NCBI RefSeq assembly: GCF_002154335.2 | Contig: NZ_MTPX02000045.1 | Span: 1-36,296, forward strand | From: Actinomyces ruminis | Lineage (GTDB): Bacteria; Actinomycetota; Actinomycetes; Actinomycetales; Actinomycetaceae | Length of the DNA: 36,296 bases | Reading direction: 5' to 3' | In this document: one piece after another, positions 27,960 through 36,217 of the stretch | How positions within the stretch are numbered: position 1 is the stretch's first letter | Layout: each line of letters begins with the position of its first letter | Position numbers and translations under genes: made by a program | Notes under the pieces: generated by a model | The model's database searches: none | What the model was told of the DNA's origin: nothing | The model's input: the letters and a program-made list of their open reading frames with translations, nothing else

Positions 27960-29425
27960 TCAGGACTGGTTGAAGTCGGCGGTCGTCAGTGTGCCCTCGC
28001 GCAGCTTGCCGAAGAATTCCGGAGCGGTGGTGTCCTCCAGCAGGACGGCGGCGCCGATTCCTCCCGGCTCGTAGTCCAGGCTGGCGATCGGCGGTGCTCC
28101 GGTCAGGCCGGCGTTGGAGGCGGAGCGGAAGGCCAGCAGCATCTTGCCCAGGTCGACCATGGAGGCGTTCTCGTCGACGGTCAGCGCCTGTGTGCCGGCG
28201 TCTACCAGTGTGTCCTGCTGCGAGAAGCTCGTCAGCGTGGAGGTGGACACCGCCTTGGACACCACTGCGGAGATGACCGCACGCTGCCGCAAGCCGCGCC
28301 CGATGTCACCGGTCGGGTCGGACTTGCGCATGCGCGAGTAGGCCAGCGCCTTCTCCCCATCGACCTCCTGGCACTCGCCTGGGAGGTGTCCCAGACCAGG
28401 CCGGAGTCGGCGTCGTTGACGTCGTAATCCAGGCAGACGTTGATGCCGCCGACGGCGTCCACCATGGAGGACACTCCACCCATGCCGACCTCGACGTAGT
28501 GGTCGATGGTCAGACCGGTCAACTGTTCGACGGTGGATACCAGCAGGGTGGGGCCACCGTAGGAATAGGCGGCATTGATCTTGTTGCCGCCGTAACCGGG
28601 AATCTCCACGAAGGTGTCGCGGGGTAGCGAGGTCAGTGAGGCCTGTCCCCCGGGGGCCTTATGCAGCAGCATGATCGAGTCAGCGCGGGCGCCCTCGGTG
28701 TTGTCTGCGACGGCGCCGTCGGCCCGCGAGTCGGAGCCGACGATCAGCCAGGTCTCGCCGGGAGTGGCGTCCGCGCCGGACAGTGCTTCGACGCGCTGCA
28801 GCTTGGAGTTCACGTCGTGGACCAGCCAGGCTGCGCGCGCACCCACCAGCGCCAGCAGGATCACCAGGACCGCGGCGACCCACCGCAGCGGGTGGCGCCG
28901 CTTGTTCTTGCGGGTGGGGGGCGACGGCGGTTCGGGCTGAGTGCGATCGCTCAGTGAGGATGCATACGTCCGTCGGCTTGGTCGGGACGCGGTGGGTGGG
29001 CGGGACACGTTGCGGCTGCGCGCCGACGGAGCGGGCCCGGCCGGCAGCACCCGGGTGCCCTCGGGTGCGCGCTCGGGACGGGAGTCTGAGGGGGACAGCG
29101 GCACCGCCGATGAACCGGCCCGCGCCCGACTCCTGGGGGTGCCACCACGTCCGGTCTCGCTCGCCCGGGCGGGAGTACCGTCCGACGACGCCGCCCGTCG
29201 CGGCGTGAGCGGACGGCGGGGGGCGGCGCCGCTGTGAGCGCCGGCGTCGTCGTCGACACTGCGCTCGTTGGACCGGGGCTCGAAACTAGCGGGCATCGCG
29301 GCCGGGCGGCGGGCCTGCTGGCCGGAGGGCCGAGCCGTGCGGCCCGGATTGCTGGCGCGGCGGCGGGGCTTGCCGGTTCCGGGGGTGAAGGATGGGGGAA
29401 GATCGCCGTCGTCGGTGGAACTCAC
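27960..29425 (-). CDS. LCP family protein 2, frameshifted in the C-terminal third
   Basis: GTG 29425 with AGGAGG 10 bp upstream is chosen as start. A very long, Pro/Arg/Ser/Thr-rich cytoplasmic tail of about 180 residues precedes the membrane anchor (WVAAVLVILLALVGARAAWLV). The LCP domain has IVGSDSRADG, ARADSIMLLHK, LTSLPRDTFVEIPGYGGNKINAAYSYGG and DHYVEVGMGG. At about 28378 the frame breaks: after WDTSQ the sequence ASARRSM should read GECQEVDGEKALAYSRMRKSDP, restored by one G. The protein then ends TADFNQS at 27960, about 488 residues. Role as in other LCP enzymes: transfer of wall glycopolymers. The tail is of the kind that may be a Ser/Thr kinase target, which is inference. It is downstream of LCP-3 by 52 bp. 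Confidence 0.88.
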
Positions 29426-29477
29426 CGGTACCTGGCCTCCTGTCCCTGTGACTCGGTTGCGGTGGCGTGGGCCTGTT

Positions 29478-30755
29478 TCAGTAGCACTGGGCGGCGGGGT
29501 CCTCCGTGGTCGCATCGGCTGTGGGCGTGTGCTCGTCCGTGGCGGCACCGGTCTGGTCGGACTCGGCGCCGGACTGCGTTGGCTGATCGTCCTGCGCGGT
29601 TTCTGTTGAACCGGCGTCAGAGGAGGTGTCGGTGGCCTCCTGGGAGGCTGTGTCGTTCAATGCCTCCGTGATGGGGGTGTCGGCCTGCATTGCCGCCCAG
29701 ACGGCGTCGGCCTCGTCCGTGGGCAGTGCGCGGTTGAGGTCCCAGGGGGCCTCCTCGTTGGGCATGGTGATCAGGGTCACCTGGTCCATGCCGACGTCGC
29801 CGACAGACATGGCCAGCCCGGCCAGGGTGGTCAGGGAGCCGAGGCCCGGCGAGGCCGTCAGCGAGCCCAGGGCGGCGCGGGCGAAGCTGTACAGGGCGTC
29901 GGCGTCGGTGAGGTAGTTCTTGGACTTGGCGGTTCGCAGCATCGCTGCCACTAGGTTCTGCTGGCGGGGCATGCGCTGGCGGTCCGAGCCGTCGCCCACA
30001 CCGTGGCGCACGCGCGCGTACTGCAGGGCGGTGGCGCCGTCCAAGTGCTGGCAGCCGCTGCTCATGACCAGCTTGGTGTACTCGGTGTCGTTGATGTCCT
30101 CATCTACGTATAGGTTGACGCCGCCCAGCGCGTCCACCGTGGTGATCAGGCCGTTGAAGTCCACCACCAGGTACTCATCGATGTACAGCCCCGTGAGGTC
30201 CTCCACCGTGGCGATGGTGCAGGCCACCCCCGCGGCAATGGCGTCATCATCGGCGCTGGCGCCGGCGCCGTTGGCGAAGGCGGTGTTGAACGGGGTGTAG
30301 GACATGGCCGCGGTGGTGCCGCCGTCGGCAGTCTTGCAGGAGGGGATGTCCACCAGTAGATCACGCGGGATCGAGACGAGTTCGATACGGGAGCGGTCTG
30401 CCGGCAGGTGGAGGATCATGGCGGTGTCCGAGCGGGCCACCGCCACCTCCTCGCTGCCCTCGGAGCCATCGACGTTATTCGCGCCCGCGCGGGAGTCGGT
30501 GCCAATGATGAGGATGTTTACGGCCTGGCCCTCGTAACTGTCCGCCACCTGGCGCGTGCCGCGGTCGTCATCCAGAAGATCGTTGATGTCGATCGTGTTT
30601 ACTTGCGACTGGAGGTCGTGGTAGGCGATACCGACCCCGGAGACCACGAACAGCACCACGGCTAGCCCGGCTAGTAGGAACCGGCGCACGGTGCGACGTG
30701 TCAGGTCCTTCGCGGAATGCCGCGCGTGCGGTTTGGGCTTGGCGTGGGAAGGCAC
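29478..30755 (-). CDS. LCP family protein 3
   Basis: About 425 residues from GTG 30755, preferred because TATGAT plus 7 nt precedes it; ATG 30764 or ATG 30758 region alternatives would fall on the -10 box. A basic N-terminus (PSHAKPKPHARHSAKDLTRR) is followed by the membrane anchor FLLAGLAVVLFVVSGVGIAY. The LCP domain shows LIIGTDSRAGANN, ARSDTAMILHLPAD, IELVSIPRDLLVDIPSC, DEYLVVDFNGL and LQYARVRHGVGDGSDRQRMPRQQ. The C-terminal 60 residues form an Asp/Thr/Gln-rich low-complexity tail ending AAQCY. Probable role: attachment of a glycopolymer to the wall. First gene of a pair with LCP-2 and divergent from wbbL. Confidence 0.92.
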   Translation of the reverse strand: MPSHAKPKPHARHSAKDLTRRTVRRFLLAGLAVVLFVVSGVGIAYHDLQSQVNTIDINDLLDDDRGTRQVADSYEGQAVNILIIGTDSRAGANNVDGSEGSEEVAVARSDTAMILHLPADRSRIELVSIPRDLLVDIPSCKTADGGTTAAMSYTPFNTAFANGAGASADDDAIAAGVACTIATVEDLTGLYIDEYLVVDFNGLITTVDALGGVNLYVDEDINDTEYTKLVMSSGCQHLDGATALQYARVRHGVGDGSDRQRMPRQQNLVAAMLRTAKSKNYLTDADALYSFARAALGSLTASPGLGSLTTLAGLAMSVGDVGMDQVTLITMPNEEAPWDLNRALPTDEADAVWAAMQADTPITEALNDTASQEATDTSSDAGSTETAQDDQPTQSGAESDQTGAATDEHTPTADATTEDPAAQCY

Positions 30756-30762
30756 GGCCATG

Positions 30763-30768
30763 ATCATA
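30763..30768 (-). promoter_or_regulatory. -10 box of LCP-3, leaderless type
   Basis: TATGAT on the minus strand, 7 nt, then GTG 30755. This is close to the -10 consensus. Confidence 0.6.
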
Positions 30769-30906
30769 AGGAACCCGTCTGTGAGAAGCTGTGATTCCGC
30801 GCTCTTCGCACGGAGGAATCTCGGGCGATTGTCGTCATTTCGTGGTAATTCCACCCTAAGGTATGCAGCCGCTCACTGGCGTGCACACGCGGGCGGCCGG
30901 CGCGTG

Positions 30907-30912
30907 TAGTCT
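30907..30912 (+). promoter_or_regulatory. -10 box of wbbL, leaderless type
   Basis: TAGTCT, 7 nt, then GTG 30920, with no Shine-Dalgarno sequence. Confidence 0.55.
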
Positions 30913-30919
30913 CCCACGC

Positions 30920-31809
30920 GTGACTGACGCAGCGCCTACCCCGCCTCGCGCCTCGGCCGGGCCACCGCCGGAGACGATTCGCGTCGTCACGGTCGCATAC
31001 AACCCCGGCGAGGAGTTGGAGCGTTTCCTTGAAACCCTGCGTACCGCCACCAGTCGGATCCCGACCGTCGTCATCGCCGACAATGGCACCGAGCATGAGC
31101 GCGTGAAGTACGCGGCCGAGCAGTATGGGGCGCGCGTCGTCGGCGACGGCACCAACCGTGGCTATGGGGCGGGAGCCAACCTTGCCGCCCGCGACCTGAC
31201 CGAGGACTGGTTGGTGGTCGCCAACCCGGACATCCAGTGGTGCCCGGGCAGCCTGGACACGCTGATCGAGGCGGGCCGCGCCGAGCCGCGGGCCGGCTGC
31301 CTGGGGCCGCGGCTGCTCAACCCGGACGGGAGCGTCTACCCATCCGGCCGGGCCCTGCCGTCCCTGGTGGGTGGGGCAGGCCACGCCATCCTGGGGCGAG
31401 TGTGGCCGGGGAACCCCTTCTCGGCCGCGTACCACGGTACGAATGAGGACGCTACACACGCCGTCGGCTGGCTGTCCGGAGCCTGCCTGCTGTTGCCCGC
31501 CGCCGCCTGGAAACGGCTGGGCGGCTTCGACGAGGACTACTTCATGTTCTTCGAGGACGTCGATCTGGGGGCGCGCGTGGGGCGGGCCGGCTGGCTCAAC
31601 CTGCAGGTTCCGGACGCCGTCGTCGTCCACGCGCAGGGTGCCAGCTGGAAGAGCCGACCCGAGCGCATGATCCGCGCTCACCACGCTCCGCGCGTCGCTA
31701 CATCAACTCCAGCCATCCGGCCGTCTGGCAGGCGCCCGTGCGCTGGGCGGTGTCCGCGGGGCTGAAGGCCCGCGAGGAGATCGCCGTGCGCGCCGCCCGC
31801 CGCGGCTGA
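30920..31809 (+). CDS. wbbL: WbbL-like rhamnosyltransferase, frameshifted near the 3' end
   Basis: GT2 family. From GTG 30920: RVVTVAYNPGEELERFL at about residue 21, VVIADNGTEHERV, GTNRGYGAGANLAA, and the donor/metal site VVANPDIQW at residue 99-107. LLNPDGSVYPSGRALPSL, VGWLSGACLLLP and GGFDEDYFMFFEDVDLG follow closely the mycobacterial WbbL pattern. That enzyme adds rhamnose to GlcNAc-pyrophosphoryl-decaprenol, the linker of arabinogalactan to peptidoglycan. Here it may start an analogous wall glycan. The frame breaks near 31685: HHAPRVATST should read SARRYINSSHPAVWQAPVRW, restored by one base, and ends AVRAARRG at the TGA 31807-31809, 296 residues. Divergent from LCP-3. Confidence 0.87.
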
Positions 31810-31911
31810 GGCTGATCCGAGGTCCAAAAGGTCCTCAAGGCGGTGCGTGCGGGAGACTGATCGGCCAGGCGCGGCGTATGCGTCAGCTTGCGCCAGACGT
31901 GCGGTTGCGCC

Positions 31912-32037
31912 TCTCACGTACGCATTCGCCTCTCACGTACGCATTTCGGTCAAACGTACGAGTTTTGGAGGTTTTCTACGTCCCGGCGCGGAGAAACCTC
32001 CCAAACGCGTACGTGAGACGGAAAACCGTACGTGAGG
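31912..32037. repeat. Phased inverted-repeat array C (19-bp pitch)
   Basis: TCTCACGTACG begins at 31912 and 31931, with TCAAACGTACG at 31950, all 19 bp apart. The complements CGTACGTGAGA (32008) and CGTACGTGAGG (32027) are also 19 bp apart. The inner part has GTTTTGGAGGTTT (31962-31974) and the near-complement AAACCTCCCAAAC (31994-32006). The 13-bp core is identical to that of array D, 10.5 kb away. It lies between the convergent wbbL and DUF2304 genes. Confidence 0.88.
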
Positions 32038-32152
32038 TGCGGGACGGCGGTCCACCACACCGCCGTCAGCCCGCTTAGAGGACACCGATCCTTGCCAGGG
32101 CGGCACCGAACCTTGCCGGGACGACGTCGCCCGCCGCCACGGGCAGCTCGTC

Positions 32153-32506
32153 CTAGGGAAGTGTGGGTGGCGGCGGGGCGTCATCGAGCGCCACACGCCG
32201 GGCCAGTCGGGTGATCTGCCGCTCGCGGGCCGCATTGCGCCGAAACGAGGACAGGATCTGGAACAGGAAGGCCACCACTAGCGCATACAACAGCAGGTCG
32301 GTGCCGCGGCCGACCCCCACCAGGTGCGCCAGCTGGGTCAGTAGGGACGGCGCCACGATCGCGGCGATGGCGAAAACGACGAAGGCCAGGGTCAGGAGCC
32401 GACGACCCGCCTGGTGACGCGCGCCGCCCGGGGAGCGCAACATCATCCACCCCATGGCGGCGACTGCTGCGATGAGGAAGACCTGGATGATGATCTGCGA
32501 ACTCAT
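32153..32506 (-). CDS. DUF2304 membrane protein
   Basis: 117 residues with three membrane segments (IIIQVFLIAAVAAMGWMML; LLTLAFVVFAIAAIVAPSLL; LLLYALVVAFLFQILSSF) and a basic C-terminal tail with RRNAARERQITRLARRVAL. This size and arrangement match DUF2304 proteins, which are often encoded next to DPM1-type glycosyltransferases. It starts 21 bp after that gene's stop, so the two form an operon. It is probably a membrane partner of the glycosyltransferase. That role is inferred from gene order only. Confidence 0.82.
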   Translation of the reverse strand: MSSQIIIQVFLIAAVAAMGWMMLRSPGGARHQAGRRLLTLAFVVFAIAAIVAPSLLTQLAHLVGVGRGTDLLLYALVVAFLFQILSSFRRNAARERQITRLARRVALDDAPPPPTLP

Positions 32507-32527
32507 GCCCTCAAGTATGACTGGTGC

Positions 32528-33259
32528 CTACGAGAACAGCAGGTCGACCAGGATGTTGATTGAGTTCCACAACGACTGCCCCTTGCCCTTGGAGTACTCG
32601 GTGTAGGCGATGTGCACGGGGAACTCGCGCCATGGCAGCCCGGTGGCACCGAGCTGGCGGATGATCTCGGAGGCATGCGCCATCCGGTTTTGCCGTAGGT
32701 CGAGCTGTGCGGCGGCGTCGCGGCGGATAACCCGCAGGCCGTTGTGTGCGTCGGTCAGATGCATGCCGGTGGTATGCGAGGCCGCCACTGCGGCGGTTTT
32801 CAATACGAGCCGCTTGAGCCAGCCGACGGGGGAGGGGCCCTGGAGGAACCGCGAGCCCAGCACGAAGGCCAGGTCCTCTTCGCGGGCCGCCTGCACCATG
32901 GCGGCGGCATCGGCGACGGCGTGCTGCCCGTCGGCGTCGAAGGTCACCACGTAGTTGGCGTCGGTGCGTTCCAACACGTAGGTGATACCGGTCTGCAGTG
33001 CCGCCCCCTGCCCCAGGTTAAGCGGGTGCCGGACGACGACGGCGCCGCCCGCCGCGGCCTGTACCGCCGAGTCGTCCCGCGAGCCATCATCGACGGCCAC
33101 GACCAGCGGGAAAACACGCCGCGCCTCCTCAATGACGCCGCGCACCACCCGGGCCTCGTTGAACAGCGGGATCACCAACCAGGCGTCGGTAAGCTGGACA
33201 ACCGGGGCGGGGGGCGACTGCTGGCCATCGAGGGACGTCACTGCCACATTCTCGCACAC
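32528..33259 (-). CDS. DPM1-like glycosyltransferase family 2
   Basis: 243 residues. WLVIPLFNEARVVRGVIEEA is the GT2 nucleotide-binding start, VAVDDGSRDDSA the metal-near strand, HPLNLGQGAALQTGI and VVTFDADGQH (DxD-like) complete the GT-A fold, and GSRFLQ and THNGLRVI-type (DAHNGLRVIRR) motifs follow. No C-terminal membrane anchor is present, as in soluble dolichyl/polyprenyl-phosphate mannose synthases. It may make polyprenyl-phosphate mannose or glucose, which the PIG-V-like GT-C enzyme at 22956-24244 could use. The GTG at 33259 is taken as start; a start at GTG 33247 is also possible. Divergent from the acetyltransferase gene by 93 bp. Confidence 0.86.
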   Translation of the reverse strand: MCENVAVTSLDGQQSPPAPVVQLTDAWLVIPLFNEARVVRGVIEEARRVFPLVVAVDDGSRDDSAVQAAAGGAVVVRHPLNLGQGAALQTGITYVLERTDANYVVTFDADGQHAVADAAAMVQAAREEDLAFVLGSRFLQGPSPVGWLKRLVLKTAAVAASHTTGMHLTDAHNGLRVIRRDAAAQLDLRQNRMAHASEIIRQLGATGLPWREFPVHIAYTEYSKGKGQSLWNSINILVDLLFS

Positions 33260-33352
33260 GATTGGCTTAAGATGACCGAGCAGCGCCGCCCGGTTGCGGT
33301 CGGTGCTTCGACGTACACCCAGTGCCCAGCCATAGGCCAGTGAGGAGCCGCC

Positions 33353-34048
33353 ATGAGTCCGGCCAGTCCCGCCCGGATCGCCCCATCCGCTGACGTCTCA
33401 CCCGAGGCGACCATCGGCGACGGCTCCTCCATCTGGCACCTGGCCCAGGTGCGCGAACACGCAGTACTCGGCGAGGGCTGCATCGTCGGCCGCGGCGCTT
33501 ACATCGGTGAGGGCGTGCGCATGGGGCGCAACTGCAAGGTGCAGAACTACGCGCTGATCTACGAGCCCGCGCGACTCGCCGACGGCGTGTTCGTCGGCCC
33601 GGCCGTCACCTTCACCAACGACCACTTCCCCCGCGCCGTCAACCCCGACGGCACCCTCAAATCAGCCTCCGACTGGGAGCCGGTCGGCGTCACCGTGCAA
33701 GAGGGCGCCTCCATCGGGGCGCGCGCCGTGTGCGTCGCTCCCGTGCAGATCGGCGCCTGGGCCACCGTCGCCGCAGGCGCCGTCGTCACCAAGGACGTGC
33801 CCGCGCACGCGCTGGTGGCCGGGGTGCCCGCCCGTCGTATCGGCTGGGTGGGCCGCGCCGGCGAGCCGCTCGTACCCGTGGAGGACGACGCCGCGGACGC
33901 CTCCGCGCCCGGTGCCGCCGGTACTCCGGACGCCGTCGAATCGGCCCTCGGCACGCGCCGGTGGCGCTGCCCCGCAACCGGGGCCCTATACGAAGAAACA
34001 CTTGCTGCCAACAGTTCCGATAACACGATCCGGGAGGTCACCCACTGA
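33353..34048 (+). CDS. WbpD-like sugar N-acetyltransferase (left-handed beta-helix)
   Basis: 231 residues. ATG 33353 follows GTGAGGAGCCGCC. Hexapeptide repeats run from ADVSPEATIGDGSSIW through VLGEGCIVGRGAYIG, MGRNCKVQNYALIYE and FVGPAVTFTNDHFPR to IGARAVCVAPVQIG and VTKDVPAHALVAGVPA. The NYALIYE/FVGPAVTFTNDHFPR block is typical of WbpD/WlbB enzymes, which acetylate the 3-amino group of UDP-2-acetamido-3-amino-uronic acid. A C-terminal extension ends with RRWRCPATGALYEE. The stop overlaps the next gene's ATG (TGATG). The three-gene set with an aminotransferase and an oxidoreductase matches the WbpB-WbpE-WbpD pathway. The exact sugar is inferred. Confidence 0.82.
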   Translation: MSPASPARIAPSADVSPEATIGDGSSIWHLAQVREHAVLGEGCIVGRGAYIGEGVRMGRNCKVQNYALIYEPARLADGVFVGPAVTFTNDHFPRAVNPDGTLKSASDWEPVGVTVQEGASIGARAVCVAPVQIGAWATVAAGAVVTKDVPAHALVAGVPARRIGWVGRAGEPLVPVEDDAADASAPGAAGTPDAVESALGTRRWRCPATGALYEETLAANSSDNTIREVTH

Positions 34049-35177
34049 TGTCACGCGAGTTCATTCCCGCCGCTAAGCCGATCATCGGGGACGAGGAGCG
34101 CGCCGCCGTCGACGCCGTCATGGCCTCCGGCATGGTCGTACAGGGGCCGCAGGTCGCCGCCTTCGAGGAGGAGTTCTCCGCCCAGGTGGTAGCCGGCGCC
34201 CACGCCGTCGCCGTCAACTCCGGCACCTCCGCCCAGCACCTGGCCACCCTGGCGTGCGACCTCAAGGCCGGGGGCGCCGTTCCGGAGGTGATTGTCCCCT
34301 CCTTCACCTTCGCGGCTACCGGCAACTCCGTGGCCATCACCGGCGCCAAGCCCGTCTTCGCCGACATCGACCCGGTCACCTTCACCCTGGACCCGGCCTC
34401 CGTGGAGGCCGCCATCACCGACAACACGGTCGCCATCGAGGTGGTGCACCTGTACGGCCTGCCGGCCAGCATGGACGCGATCTTGGAGATCGCCGCCCGC
34501 CACCACCTGGCGGTCTTCGAGGACTGCGCCCAGGCGCACGGCGCCGCCATCAACGGCAAGCCCGTGGGCACCTTCGGGGCGTGGGGCTCCTTCTCCTTCT
34601 ACCCGACCAAGAACATGACCACCCTGGAGGGCGGCATGGTCACCACCGGTGACGCCGAGTTGGCGCGCCGCGTGCGCCTGCTGCGCAACCAGGGCATGGA
34701 GAAGCAGTACGCCAACGAACTGGTGGGCCTGAACAACCGCATGACGGACGTGGCGGCCGCCGTGGGACGGGTGCAGCTGAAGAAGCTGGACGGCTGGACC
34801 GAGACCCGCCGCGCCAACGCCGCCGCCCTGGACGCCGGGCTCGCCGCCGTCCCCGGCGTGCTCACCCCGGCCGTCCCCGAGGCTACCGGCACGTCTACCA
34901 CCAGTACACGATTCGCCTGGAGGGGGCCACCGCCGCCGAGCGCGACGCCGCCCAGAGTGTGCTGCGTGAGGAGTGGCAGGTCGGCACCGGCGTCTACTAC
35001 CCGATCCCCAACCACCGCCTGGAGTCCCTGGCCCCCTACGCCCCAGGCCTCGAGCTGCCGAACACCGAGCTGGTGGCGCGCGAGTGCCTGTCCCTGCCAG
35101 TGCACCCCTCCTTGTCGCAGGCGGACCTGGACCGGATTGTCCAGGCCGTGACCGCCGTCGTGAAGGCGGGTGCCTGA
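34048..35177 (+). CDS. WbpE-like DegT/DnrJ/EryC1 aminotransferase, frameshifted in the C-terminal third
   Basis: The N-terminus IPAAKPIIGDEERAAVDAVM, VNSGTSAQHLATLA, EVIVPSFTFAATGNSV, EDCAQAHGA and the PLP-binding Lys188 in FYPTKNMTTLEGG define a DegT-type sugar aminotransferase. LRNQGMEKQY and NNRMTDVAAAVGRVQL follow. The frame breaks at 34881-34882: EATGTSTTS should read EGYRHVYHQYTIRLEG, restored by one G. The continuation (WQVGTGVYYPIPNHRLESL, LSLPVHPSLSQADLD) ends at 35177, for 376 residues. In the proposed pathway it transfers an amino group from glutamate to the 3-keto sugar produced by the oxidoreductase. Overlaps the acetyltransferase stop by 1 bp and is followed after 1 bp by the oxidoreductase. 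Confidence 0.87.
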
Positions 35178-35178
35178 C

Positions 35179-36217
35179 ATGAGTGCGAACGCCGCTGCTC
35201 CGCTGCACACCCTCCCGGACAAGGGCACCGACGGTGCCCCGCTGCGCCTGGGCCTGATCGGCCTGGGCTCCATGGGCCGCCACCACGCCCGCGTCATCCG
35301 CGCCACGGAGGGTGTGGAACTGGTCGCGGTTGCGGACCCGGGTGGCGACCGCTTCGGCGTCGCCGGGGACCTAGAAGTCCTGCCGGACGTGCACGCCCTC
35401 ATCGACACCGGCCTGGACGCCGCCATGGTCGCCGTCCCCACCGTCTACCACGAGGAGGTCGCGCTGGCGCTGGCGGAGGCGGGCGTGCCCACCATGGTGG
35501 AAAAGCCCATCGCCCACTCCGTGGCGGCCGGTGAGCGCGTGCGCGACGCCTTCGCCTCCCGCGGACTGGTGGGTGCCGTCGGCTACGTGGAGCGCTGCAA
35601 CCCGGCCCTGCGCGCTGCGGGAGCGCCTCGACGCCGGCGAGCTGGGGCAGGTCTATCAGGTCCTCACCCGCCGTCAGGGCCCCTTCCCGGCGCGCATCAG
35701 CGACGTCGGCGTAGTCAAGGACCTGGCCACCCACGACATCGACCTGACCGCCTGGGTGGCCGGCTCGCCCTACGTCTCCATCAGTGCCCAGGTTGCCCAC
35801 CGCTCTGGGCGGGAGAACGAGGACATGGTGGTCGCCTCCGGGGTGCTGGCCAGCGGCGTGATCGTCTCCCACGTGGTCAACTGGCTGACCCCCTTCAAGG
35901 AGCGCGTCACCATCGTCACGGGGGAGAAGGGCGCCTTCGTGGCGGACACCCTCACCGGCGACCTGACCTTCTACGCCAATGGCACCGTCACCTCCGACTG
36001 GGACCAGGTTGCCAACTTCCGCGGCGTGACCGAGGGCGACGTCATCCGCTACGCCATCCCCAAGCGCGAGCCGCTGGCCCTGGAGCAGGAGCGCTTCCGC
36101 GATGCCGTGCGCGGTGTGGGCGGCGAGCACGTCACCATGGCCGAGGGCGTGGCCACCCTGCGCGTCGTCGAGGCGGTGCTCACCTCCGCGGCCGAGGGCC
36201 GCACGGTACAGCTGTGA
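35179..36217 (+). CDS. WbpB-like Gfo/Idh/MocA oxidoreductase, frameshifted
   Basis: ATG 35179 is 1 bp after the aminotransferase stop. The Rossmann start RLGLIGLGSMGRHHARVIRA and VEKPIAHSVAAGER with the catalytic-type EKP motif are clear, then VGYVERCNPALR. Near 35611-35614 the frame shifts: CNPALRAAGAPRR should continue as ALRERLDAGELGQVYQ, which fits loss of a CG from a CGCGCG run. The rest (SDVGVVKDLATHDIDLTAWV, with Asp/His residues near the active site) ends TSAAEGRTVQL at 36217, for about 346 residues. It would oxidise the C3 hydroxyl of a UDP-2-acetamido-uronic acid with NAD. The UDP-GlcNAc dehydrogenase of the pathway is not in the window. Confidence 0.86.
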
